64,000 nt of DNA from Bog-159 sp050008575 (GTDB lineage Bacteria; Acidobacteriota; Terriglobia; Bryobacterales; Bryobacteraceae), in assembly GCA_050008575.1 (NCBI GenBank), contig JBEKMJ010000012.1, forward strand, positions 40,360 to 104,359, written 5' to 3'. Shown here piece after piece: positions 50,653 to 58,570 of the stretch (positions are counted from its first letter, which is position 1; each line of letters opens with the position of its first letter). The notes beneath the pieces were generated by a model. That model did not search any database. It was not told where the DNA came from and saw nothing but the letters and a program-made list of their open reading frames with translations. The translations under genes and the position numbers were made by a program.

Positions 50653-52620
50653 CTATTGAAACGCCAACTGCCCCATATTCGTAGTCTGCCCATCCACGGT
50701 AACAGTCACCACCAATTGCCCCCGCCCCGCAAGCGCCGCCGGCAACGAGACATTCACCTGGTCCAGCCCCGCAAACTGGCCCTGCGCCCCAGCATATTGA
50801 ACCGGGGCATCCACGTTTCCGATCTTCACGTCCACGCCCGCTAGCGAACTCGCGTGCCGCATACCCGTTCCATACAGGATCAGATACGTAGGGTCCGCGC
50901 CGGTGCTCACCGCAATCGGCGCGAGCGAACACTGGCCCGCCGAACTGCACTGAAAAGTGTTGGAATAAGTGGACCCGTTCACCGCCTGCGCCGCCACCGG
51001 CCCGAAACCCGCGGAGTTGACCGCGTATAAGCCCGGCGCCACCGCCGCGACAATGGCAGTCCCGCTAAAACTCGTCGTCGCGCCGCCGGCTGTCCCGCTC
51101 ACCGTAATGGTGGCCACTCCACTGGCCGTTCCGCTAGGAATCAGGCAGTTCACCTGGTTTGGCGAGACGAAGAACAGCGGCGCCGCCCGCGCGGTTCCGG
51201 CGCTGTCCTGCACGTTCACCGTCACGCCGCCCAGCGATACCGGCAACGGCAAAGACGCCGCCACTTGCGTAGTCGACGCCAGCCCCGCGCCATACAACGA
51301 TGCGATCGCATCCGGCGCCAGCGCATACGTTCCGTATGCCGAATTTGTGGCGGCCAGCGCGCCCGCCGGGTGAGTCAGCGCCTGCAGCGCCGGCGGATAA
51401 GCCGAACCCGCTGGATTCAGTATCGCCCCCGGCCGCGGTTGCTGCGTGAAATCGAATGCATCCGTCATATCGCTGGCGGTGTTGTCCCGTGCCGTCATCG
51501 GAATCACTCCGAAGCGCTCTTCCACCACCCGCAGCCACGATTCGAACGAGTAGCTCCTGTGGTCCACGTAACCTTGCCGCGAATACGGGCTGATCACCAG
51601 GCCCGGCACGCGAATCCCCAGCCCGTATTGATCCACGCTCGGCGGCGGCACGTGATCGTAAAACCCGCCCCAATCGTCCCACGCAATGAAGATCGCCGTG
51701 GTGTTCCACTGCGGCGAATTCATCACCGCGTTCACCAGGCCCGTGACGTAATTCATGCCGTCCGTGATACTGCCCGGCGGATGTTCGCTCTGCACGCTAT
51801 TGGGAATCACCCAGCTCACTTGCGGCAGAGTGCCATTCTGCGCGTCGGTGTAGAACTGGGTGGCGTTGGTCAGCCGCGCGAATTGCGTGGCATTGTTCTT
51901 CACCAGCGGGAAGGCCGGCAGCGGGTTCCAATAGGTGTAAGTGGTTTCGTCCACGTTGGCGTCGCCATCGTTCAGGTCCGCCGCCCCCGCCGCCCCGCCT
52001 CTGTTCACGTAATACCGCCAGTCGATTTTGCCGCTGCCCAGCAGTTCCGTGATTTCGGGAAATCCGTACGAAGGCGGGAACCCTTGCCCTTTGCTGCCTA
52101 CGTATCCGCCGCTCTGCGCCGCCAGCATATAAAGGTGCGCCGGCAAGCTGTAGGAAACCACGGATTCGAACAGCCGGTCCTGCAGCACATAAAGGTTGGC
52201 ATAGCTCCAGTAGTTGGGTATTTCGCGATAGTCGTGCCAGCCCATGGCGTCGCCCAGGGAACCCGCCAGGAATCCATCCATCAGCCCGTTGTCGATGCAC
52301 GTCAGCGCATCGTAGTACATGTGGCCGCCACCCTGGTTGACAGCCGCTGTGTTGTGGTATAGCGGCACACACGCGCCTCCGGAGGGGTTGGGCAGGCAGA
52401 CCCCCGGCGGCATCCCCTCCGCCCCCGGATACGTGCCGAAATAGTGGTCGAAGCTGCGGTTTTCCTGCATGATGAAGACGAATTGCTGAATCTTCTCCAG
52501 GCCTGGAGGAGCGGTTGGAGGCGGGGCCGGCTGTGTCCGAACCGCCCGCGGCATCAGCACCGCGGCCACCACCACCGGCGCCAGTGCACAGCCGGCGCGC
52601 AGCCAAATCTTCAGACGCAT
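50653..52620 (-). CDS. Secreted phosphoesterase (phospholipase C/acid phosphatase type) with TIGR03437-type C-terminal domain
   Basis: 655 residues from ATG 52620, GGAG nine bases upstream. Signal peptide ~1-30. Phosphoesterase domain (~40-400): FVFIMQENRSFDHYFGTYPG with metal-binding Glu-Asn and Asp, YSLPAHLYMLAAQS, FIAWDDWGGFYDHVPPP and VPGLVISPYSRQGYVDH, all marks of the PLC/AcpA family. Residues ~435-655 are the Solibacter-type domain (PLFFVSPNQVNCLIPSGTAS, LDQVNVSLPAALAGRG). A secreted esterase carrying an added surface or anchoring domain; substrate probably phospholipid or phosphomonoester. Confidence 0.9.
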   Translation of the reverse strand: MRLKIWLRAGCALAPVVVAAVLMPRAVRTQPAPPPTAPPGLEKIQQFVFIMQENRSFDHYFGTYPGAEGMPPGVCLPNPSGGACVPLYHNTAAVNQGGGHMYYDALTCIDNGLMDGFLAGSLGDAMGWHDYREIPNYWSYANLYVLQDRLFESVVSYSLPAHLYMLAAQSGGYVGSKGQGFPPSYGFPEITELLGSGKIDWRYYVNRGGAAGAADLNDGDANVDETTYTYWNPLPAFPLVKNNATQFARLTNATQFYTDAQNGTLPQVSWVIPNSVQSEHPPGSITDGMNYVTGLVNAVMNSPQWNTTAIFIAWDDWGGFYDHVPPPSVDQYGLGIRVPGLVISPYSRQGYVDHRSYSFESWLRVVEERFGVIPMTARDNTASDMTDAFDFTQQPRPGAILNPAGSAYPPALQALTHPAGALAATNSAYGTYALAPDAIASLYGAGLASTTQVAASLPLPVSLGGVTVNVQDSAGTARAAPLFFVSPNQVNCLIPSGTASGVATITVSGTAGGATTSFSGTAIVAAVAPGLYAVNSAGFGPVAAQAVNGSTYSNTFQCSSAGQCSLAPIAVSTGADPTYLILYGTGMRHASSLAGVDVKIGNVDAPVQYAGAQGQFAGLDQVNVSLPAALAGRGQLVVTVTVDGQTTNMGQLAFQ

Positions 52621-53032
52621 CTTCTACAACTCCCGATGAGAGCCTCAGTATGGCGTGTTCCGGCACCGGGCGCAATGGTGCTCTGTAAATGTTTGTAAGC
52701 TTCAGCCCAGACCGAGGCTGATCTTGACGGCTTGATCCACCTTCGACATCGTGACAGCGGCACTTGCCCCCGTGTTTCCCAAACCGCGCCTCGTCAACGC
52801 AACGAACCTGATGGCACAACGCCACACAACGCCACGCTGGTCCTTCGGCAAACCGCTTTCTCCGTTTGGAATACTACGCCACGTGACACAAACGTGACAC
52901 AAATGTGACAATTCCAGGCCGAATCTATGCACTGGTCGCGTTACCGTTATTGTAGAGGAGGCCGCTGATTGAAACGGCAACCTCGCCTACAAGGCAACTC
53001 GAGGTTAAGGACGGAGTAAAGGAGCAAAACGG
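52621..53032. other. Intergenic gap with short tandem repeat
   Basis: No gene supported in 412 nt between divergent genes. At about 52881-52909 GTGACACAAA occurs twice in tandem followed by a further GTGACA (11-nt period). Promoters for both divergent genes must lie here but no confident boxes could be named. Confidence 0.4.
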
Positions 53033-54112
53033 ATGATTTCTCCACGAACACGACCCAAAACGATCTTCGAAACTCTCGCCGTTGCGCTCTTGACCGCCAG
53101 CATGGCCGCGGCACAAACTCCTGCAACCTCCGCCGGCCCCAACGGCGCGCCGGCGGTGTCCGAGCTGGAATGGATCAAGCCGTCACTAATTGGCCTGCCT
53201 CCAGCGCGAACCTCTGCATCGATGGTCTATGACCCCGCAATGGGGGCAACATTGCTTTATGGCGGCAATACCTACAACACCCTATACGGAGACACCTGGG
53301 CGTTCTCCAAAGGCAAAGGATGGGCGCAACTCACACCAGCCGTTTCACCACCGCCCTTACAAGGCGCGTCGCTGGCCTACGACGCGGCCACGGAAACCGT
53401 TGTGCTTTTCGGCGGCAGCCTTATTCACATCGGCCAGAGCGGCGGCGGCAGTAGCTCGAACGAAACGTGGACGTGGGACGGGGTGACCTGGACTCAGCGA
53501 TTTCCTCCGGTCTCGCCTCCGGCCCGTGGCTGGAATGCTACGAACGGAATGGTCTTCGATTCCCGGCGCGGCAAGGTGCTGCTGTTTGGCGGATACACAG
53601 AGCAGTTTGTCATCATGGATGACACCTGGGAATGGGATGGAAAGAGCAAAACGTGGACGCAGCAGTTCCCCGCTCACAGTCCGTCTCCGCGAACGGCGAC
53701 GCTGGCCTACGATGAGACGTCGAAACAGGTCTTTCTTTTCGGGGGCTGGACCAACGGGATCGCCTACGGCGATACCTGGACCTACAATGGTGTGGATTGG
53801 GTGCAACAGCAGCCGGTGACGTCGCCGCAACCGCGAGCGGACAATGGTCTGGCTTTCGATCCGATCCTCAAGAGGGTGGTGCTCTTCGGAGGTTTGGCCG
53901 GTGCTTGCGAAGACTGCGGGCAAGGCCGGTTGAATGACACTTGGCTATGGGACGGACTGAACTGGAGCCAGGTGCAGACTTTGTTAAGTCCCCAACCCAG
54001 TTCGGGCACTTCCTTTACTTACGATGGAACCACAAAAGGGATGCTGCTATTCGGTGGCTGGATAAGTGACTTCAGTTTCACGAATAGTACCCGGCTTTTC
54101 GAGCTTTTCTGA
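53033..54112 (+). CDS. Secreted Kelch-repeat protein
   Basis: 359 residues from ATG 53033, with AAGGAG eight bases upstream. Signal peptide ~1-28 (LLTASMAAAQ). Six Kelch-type blades of ~50 residues: LLYGGNTYNTLYGDTWAFSK, VLFGGSLIHIGQSGGGSSSN, LLFGGYTEQFVIMDDTWEWD, FLFGGWTNGIAYGDTWTYNG, VLFGGLAGACEDCGQGRLND, LLFGGWISDF. Each has the GG pair and the DTWxW strand. Exported beta-propeller with unknown ligand. Confidence 0.88.
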   Translation: MISPRTRPKTIFETLAVALLTASMAAAQTPATSAGPNGAPAVSELEWIKPSLIGLPPARTSASMVYDPAMGATLLYGGNTYNTLYGDTWAFSKGKGWAQLTPAVSPPPLQGASLAYDAATETVVLFGGSLIHIGQSGGGSSSNETWTWDGVTWTQRFPPVSPPARGWNATNGMVFDSRRGKVLLFGGYTEQFVIMDDTWEWDGKSKTWTQQFPAHSPSPRTATLAYDETSKQVFLFGGWTNGIAYGDTWTYNGVDWVQQQPVTSPQPRADNGLAFDPILKRVVLFGGLAGACEDCGQGRLNDTWLWDGLNWSQVQTLLSPQPSSGTSFTYDGTTKGMLLFGGWISDFSFTNSTRLFELF

Positions 54113-54491
54113 AAACGCTGGCGGGAGGGGCTTTGAGCGGTTGTCGGAGCGTTTGCGCGGGAAGCGGTTCCGATAAGTGGTGTTAACTGGCCAATCGGTG
54201 CCAGCTTTGACCCTAGGTTCTAAGTGGCGTCGGCGGCCCGCCGATTGAGCCTTTGTAGCACCAAGAACGACCTATTGCAAGTTAGGCGCCGCATGGCCGC
54301 TGGTGTGGCGTCCCGCGAAGAAGTATGAGCAATCTCAGGCGAAAAAAGAATGAAGCTCTAACGACCCGGTCCGAAGCCATCGTACCTCGAAACATTGGCC
54401 GGTATAGTGGGTGACATCGGGGTGTTTTGAACGGCGTATACGATGGGCGAAGGCCAGAAGCCAGAGATCTTCCGGAAACGGAGCGGCATCG
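54113..54491. other. Intergenic gap
   Basis: 379 nt between two propeller genes; no gene, RNA or clear repeat recognised. Open frames here are short and lack domain features. Confidence 0.4.
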
Positions 54492-55976
54492 ATGAAACAA
54501 GTCTTTACGGCGTTTGTGGGCGAACCGAAACAGGGGAAGCGAGCGTGCCCTGTTTTTATGCTGTGTGCACTGACGACGGCTTCCTTATCGGCCCAGACTT
54601 TCACTACCCTGTTCAGCTTTGATGGCGGGGACGGTACGGTACCCTACGCGGCGCTGTTCCAGGGCACCGACGGGAACTTCTACGGGACGACGGCTAGCGG
54701 CGGGGCCAACAACGCCGGCACTGTCTTCAAAATGTCCCCGAGCGGCGCCCACATGACGCTCTACAGCTTCTGCTCGCAAAGCGGGTGCGTGGACGGTCAA
54801 GTCCCCAAAGCGGCCGTCGTCCAGGGCACCGGCGGGAACTTCTACGGGACGACGTCCCGAGGCGGAGACATCGACGAAGGCACGCTCTTTAAAATCACTC
54901 CGGCTGGCACGCTGACGATGCTACACAGCTTTTGCGCCCAAGTCTTCTACCCGTGCCCGGACGGCACCAAACCCCAAGCGGGGCTCGTCCAGGCCGCCAA
55001 CGGGGACTTCTACGGGACAGCGGTTTTCGGCGGGGCCGTCGACACAAATTTTGGTACGGTCTTCCAAATCACGCCGACTGGTACGCTGACGACGCTGTTC
55101 ATGTTCGATATCACGGACGGCGCTGAGCCCCACGCGGGGCTCGTCCAGGCCACCAATGGGTACTTCTACGGGACAACGTTTACGGGCGGGGCCAACGGAG
55201 ACTTTGGCACGGTCTTCCAGATCACCCCAAGCGGCGCGCTGACGACGCTATACAGCTTTTGCGCCCAAAGCGGGTGCACGGACGGCGAACTCCCCTACGC
55301 GGGGCTGGTTCAGGGCACCGACGGCAACTTCTATGGGACGACGTATCAGGGCGGAGCCAGCAACTCCGGTACAGTCTTCAAAATCACCCCGGCTGGCACG
55401 CCGACCACGCTTTATAGCTTCTGTTCGCAGAGCGGGTGCACGGATGGCAAACTCCCATACGCGGGACTGGTTTTCGCCACTGACGGCAAGTTGTATGGGA
55501 CGACGTATCAGGGCGGAGCCAACAATTCCGGTACGGTCTTCCAAATCGCCCCGACTGGCGCGTTCACCACGCTTTATAGCTTCTGCTCGCAAAGCGGGTG
55601 CACGGATGGCCGACTCCCCTACGCGGGGCTGGTTCAGGGCACCGACGGCAAACTCTATGGAACGACGAAGCAGGGCGGGACCCACTGTGCCCCCGAGGGC
55701 GGCTGTGGCACGATCTTCAGCCTGTCTGTCGGTCTGGGTCCATTCGTGAAAACATTGCCCCAATCCGGACAGGTGGGAAAGGTCATTGAGAATCTGGGGA
55801 CCGACCTGACCGGTGCGACCGGCGTCACTTTCAACGGTACGCCGGCCACCTTCACCGTCGATGCGCGAACCGAAATCACAGCCACAGTACCAACCGGGGC
55901 CACCACAGGAGGGATCCAGGTGACGACACCCGACGGCACGCTTCGAAGCGCCGGTCCATTCGTGGTGCAGCCGTAA
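54492..55976 (+). CDS. Secreted GloVer-repeat propeller protein with C-terminal IPT/TIG domain
   Basis: 494 residues from ATG 54492, which gives a signal peptide (FMLCALTTASLSAQ) after a basic start; the open frame upstream has no homology. Eight repeats of ~50-55 residues with the pattern TLYSFCSQSGCTDGxLPYAG then LVQGTDGNFYGTTYQGGA and GTVFKITPxG, i.e. the Gloeobacter/Verrucomicrobia (GloVer, TIGR03803) repeat. The last ~85 residues form an IPT/TIG domain (GVTFNGTPATFTVDARTEIT). Neighbouring copies are highly alike at DNA level. Function unknown. Confidence 0.85.
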   Translation: MKQVFTAFVGEPKQGKRACPVFMLCALTTASLSAQTFTTLFSFDGGDGTVPYAALFQGTDGNFYGTTASGGANNAGTVFKMSPSGAHMTLYSFCSQSGCVDGQVPKAAVVQGTGGNFYGTTSRGGDIDEGTLFKITPAGTLTMLHSFCAQVFYPCPDGTKPQAGLVQAANGDFYGTAVFGGAVDTNFGTVFQITPTGTLTTLFMFDITDGAEPHAGLVQATNGYFYGTTFTGGANGDFGTVFQITPSGALTTLYSFCAQSGCTDGELPYAGLVQGTDGNFYGTTYQGGASNSGTVFKITPAGTPTTLYSFCSQSGCTDGKLPYAGLVFATDGKLYGTTYQGGANNSGTVFQIAPTGAFTTLYSFCSQSGCTDGRLPYAGLVQGTDGKLYGTTKQGGTHCAPEGGCGTIFSLSVGLGPFVKTLPQSGQVGKVIENLGTDLTGATGVTFNGTPATFTVDARTEITATVPTGATTGGIQVTTPDGTLRSAGPFVVQP

Positions 55977-55998
55977 TCGAGCCGGCTCCTCAAAACAC

Positions 55999-56137
55999 TA
56001 GCTCGGAATACCGTACCCTGCGCCGACCCGCCGCCAGTATATGCCGTGCCATAAAGCACCCCATTCCTTTCGATCAGCCATCCTTGCGGCTGCCCCCCAT
56101 CGGCGCCCGTGAAGTTCTGATTAGGGACGCTGGGCAC
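55999..56137 (-). pseudogene. Fragment of a second GloVer-repeat gene, opposite strand
   Basis: The minus frame reads VPNQNFTGADGGQPQGW and LYGTAYTGGGSAQGTVF, one recognisable GloVer repeat, and then runs into antisense of the preceding gene. No start, signal peptide or further repeats are present. It is a leftover of an inverted partial copy or a truncated neighbour. Confidence 0.55.
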
Positions 56138-56602
56138 AAGAGCCCGCTGAAGCGCCGCAGGTCACGCGTCTCAAAAAAAAGCCCGCCGGACTTTTCCCCA
56201 ATTTTTCCAATCACCTGCCCGCCCCGCCGCAGGGCCGGCACCTCGAAGTCCAGCGACCCTCATGCTAATATTTAGCCGAGAGAACCGGCGGTTCGCTGTC
56301 CAAAACCAGGCTGAATCTGGCGAAACCCGCTTGGAATTCCACTAATGACGATCCCCCACGCCAACCACTGTTGAAAACAGCGGCGCCGCCCCGCCGTGCG
56401 GAAATTGGTTTCGTTGTTTTTGCAAGCATAAGTAAACAAGTAACTTATTGGCTTCGTTCCGGCTAAAATGAACAATCGCCACCGGGTTCCTCAATTTTCC
56501 CGCCAACCCCGGATCGCGGCGATGCGACACAACCGCCAACCACTAACCGCCAGCCACCGCTCCCCCGCCGCACAAATGCCATAATGAAACCGGAGGTCGC
56601 TT
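56138..56602. other. Intergenic gap upstream of the dehydrogenase
   Basis: 465 nt without a supported gene. An A+T-richer stretch at about 56405-56475 (TTGTTTTTGCAAGCATAAGT) could hold the promoter of the dehydrogenase gene. AAAAAAAAGCCCGCCGG at 56173 may end the remnant transcription unit. Both are weak readings. Confidence 0.3.
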
Positions 56603-57874
56603 TTGGCAAGCCCCACGTTGTCGCTCGAACAAGAGAAAAACCCCTGGCTGGCCGCTGAAGCCCGCTTTGACGAGGCCGCCACCCGCCTCAATTTGGACGA
56701 CGGCCTGCGCAAAGTCCTGCGCACCTCCGCCAAGGAAATCACCGTCCACATTCCCATCCAACTCGACGATGGCCGTCTGGAAGTTTTCACAGGCTACCGC
56801 GTCCAGCATTCCATCGCCCGCGGCCCCGGCAAAGGCGGCATCCGCTTCGGTCCCGATGTCACCCTCGACGAAGTGCGCGCGCTGGCCTCCTGGATGACCT
56901 GGAAGTGCGCGGTCGTCAACATCCCCTTCGGCGGCGCGAAAGGCGGCGTCATCTGCGATCCCAATCTGCTCTCCCTCAGCGAGCTGGAACGGCTCACCCG
57001 CCGCTACACTTCCGAGATCATGGAATTCCTCGGCCCCGAGCGTGACGTGCCCGCGCCCGACGTCAACACCAACGAAAGAACCATGGCTTGGATCATGGAC
57101 ACTTACTCCATGCACGCCCGCCACACGGTCACCGCCGTAGTCACCGGCAAACCCATGGCATTGGGCGGCTCGCGCGGACGCCCGGAAGCCACCGGCCGCG
57201 GCTGTCTCATCGTTTCGCTCGAAGCCCTCAAGCGTTTCAAGAAGCCGCGCACCGCCACCACCGTGGTCATTCAGGGATTCGGCAACGTCGGCGGCATGGC
57301 CGCCAAGTTGATGTCCCGCGAAGGTTTCAAAATCATCTGCATTATTGAATACGATGGCGCGGTCTACAACCCCAACGGCCTGGACACGCGCGCTCTCTTC
57401 GACCATCGCGCCGAAACCGGCTCTATCCGCGACTTCGCCGGCGGCGAAAATATCGACCCCGCCGAGGCCATGTTCCTGGAATGCGACATCCTGCTGCCCG
57501 CCGCCCACGAAAACGTGATCACCTCGCAAAATGCCGACAAGCTGCGTTGCCGGATTCTGTGCGAAGGCGCCAACGGACCCACTACTTCGGTGGCCGACGA
57601 GATCCTGGCCGACAAGAAAATCTTCGTCATTCCCGACATTCTGGCCAATGCGGGCGGCGTCACCGTGTCGTATTTTGAATGGGTGCAGGACCGCCAGGGC
57701 TTCTTCTGGAACGAGAAACTGGTGAATGAACGTCTGCAGGAAATCATGGTAGACAGCTTCCTCTCGGTCGTCGACTTCGCCGAAAAACACGGCGTCAACA
57801 ACCGCACCGCCGCCTACATGCTGGCCCTCGACCGCGTGGCCGAAGCCATCAAGCTGCGAGGGATATACGCTTAG
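56603..57874 (+). CDS. Glu/Leu/Phe/Val dehydrogenase (glutamate dehydrogenase)
   Basis: 423 residues from TTG 56603, which has GGAGG exactly six bases upstream. The substrate domain contains GPGKGGIRFGPDVTLDEVRA and the catalytic Lys region NIPFGGAKGGVICDP. The coenzyme domain has VVIQGFGNVGGMAAKLMSRE (~215) and LCEGANGPTTSVAD, then PDILANAGGVTVSYFEWVQD. It interconverts glutamate and 2-oxoglutarate with ammonia, linking nitrogen and carbon metabolism. The coenzyme cannot be decided reliably. The TAG stop begins a TAGTGGGGCA repeat module. Confidence 0.93.
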   Translation: MASPTLSLEQEKNPWLAAEARFDEAATRLNLDDGLRKVLRTSAKEITVHIPIQLDDGRLEVFTGYRVQHSIARGPGKGGIRFGPDVTLDEVRALASWMTWKCAVVNIPFGGAKGGVICDPNLLSLSELERLTRRYTSEIMEFLGPERDVPAPDVNTNERTMAWIMDTYSMHARHTVTAVVTGKPMALGGSRGRPEATGRGCLIVSLEALKRFKKPRTATTVVIQGFGNVGGMAAKLMSREGFKIICIIEYDGAVYNPNGLDTRALFDHRAETGSIRDFAGGENIDPAEAMFLECDILLPAAHENVITSQNADKLRCRILCEGANGPTTSVADEILADKKIFVIPDILANAGGVTVSYFEWVQDRQGFFWNEKLVNERLQEIMVDSFLSVVDFAEKHGVNNRTAAYMLALDRVAEAIKLRGIYA

Positions 57875-57966
57875 TGGGGCACCGCCGCAAACCTGGCTGG
57901 AGGGCGGGCAATTCTGCCCGCAGCCGCCTTTCAGGCGGCCGGAGCCGGCTAATAGCCCGCTGCCCC
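57872..57966. repeat. Family B hairpin modules after the dehydrogenase stop
   Basis: TAGTGGGGCA at the stop codon, then TGGAGGGCGGGCAATTCTGC with its partner GCCCGC, and GCCGCCTTTCAGGCGGC. The core matches the element at 27050-27170 and 62232-62280 but lacks the flanking direct repeats. Confidence 0.65.
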
Positions 57967-57998
57967 GTTTCTTACAACCCGGCGAGAATGGTGCGACG

Positions 57999-58517
57999 AT
58001 GATAGCGCGCTTCGCGTACGCATACGCCTTTGTTCTGTCAACGCTTGAAATGCTGTTCTTTTCCTTAACATTGCCGCTGCACCTGGGTCTGTTCATGGGT
58101 GCGCGAGAACCTTGTATCAGATACGGTGCAATACTGTTTCGCGCCTCGGTTATTGTTTGCGTACTCGCGGCCGCCTTTATAAAGGATCCGCCCGGCTGGA
58201 TGACCCAAGTCAAGAACGCTCCGATGTGGAGGTCGGCCCTGTCACTGGGAGTGTATGCACTTTTGATTCTTCTCCTTCAGATAGTTTTGGTGGGCGATCA
58301 ATCCTTCTCCGACAACGCATTCATAATATCGGGCTTTCCCCTTGGCCTTGGTGCTATTACCATTTGCATTCTTGACCCTGTTTTATGGAAAGGCTATCTT
58401 GACAAACCGCAACTCATGCGACGAGCGGGTGCCTCCCTAATCATTGGAGCATTCGGTGTCCTCTCGCTTTTGGCCTACCGCGCTGGCTATTGGCCACCCC
58501 GTCGGGAGGGCTACTAA
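57999..58517 (+). CDS. Hypothetical integral membrane protein
   Basis: 172 residues. Five hydrophobic segments at about 8-33, 43-62, 79-100, 107-127 and 143-162 (for example SLGVYALLILLLQIVLVGDQ). No recognised domain. The gene is visibly less GC-rich than its neighbours and uses more A/T-ending codons, which may mark it as recently acquired. The ribosome site is weak. Ends 53 nt before the mutS start. Confidence 0.5.
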   Translation: MIARFAYAYAFVLSTLEMLFFSLTLPLHLGLFMGAREPCIRYGAILFRASVIVCVLAAAFIKDPPGWMTQVKNAPMWRSALSLGVYALLILLLQIVLVGDQSFSDNAFIISGFPLGLGAITICILDPVLWKGYLDKPQLMRRAGASLIIGAFGVLSLLAYRAGYWPPRREGY

Positions 58518-58570
58518 GCGCCGGCCTGGAATGGACCTTTGTCGAAACTGAAGCGATAGCAGCACCCCAA

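Noticed and set aside
56543..58213. 556-codon open frame on the minus strand
   Set aside because: Antisense to the glutamate-type dehydrogenase, which has all catalytic motifs; the minus translation is low-complexity.
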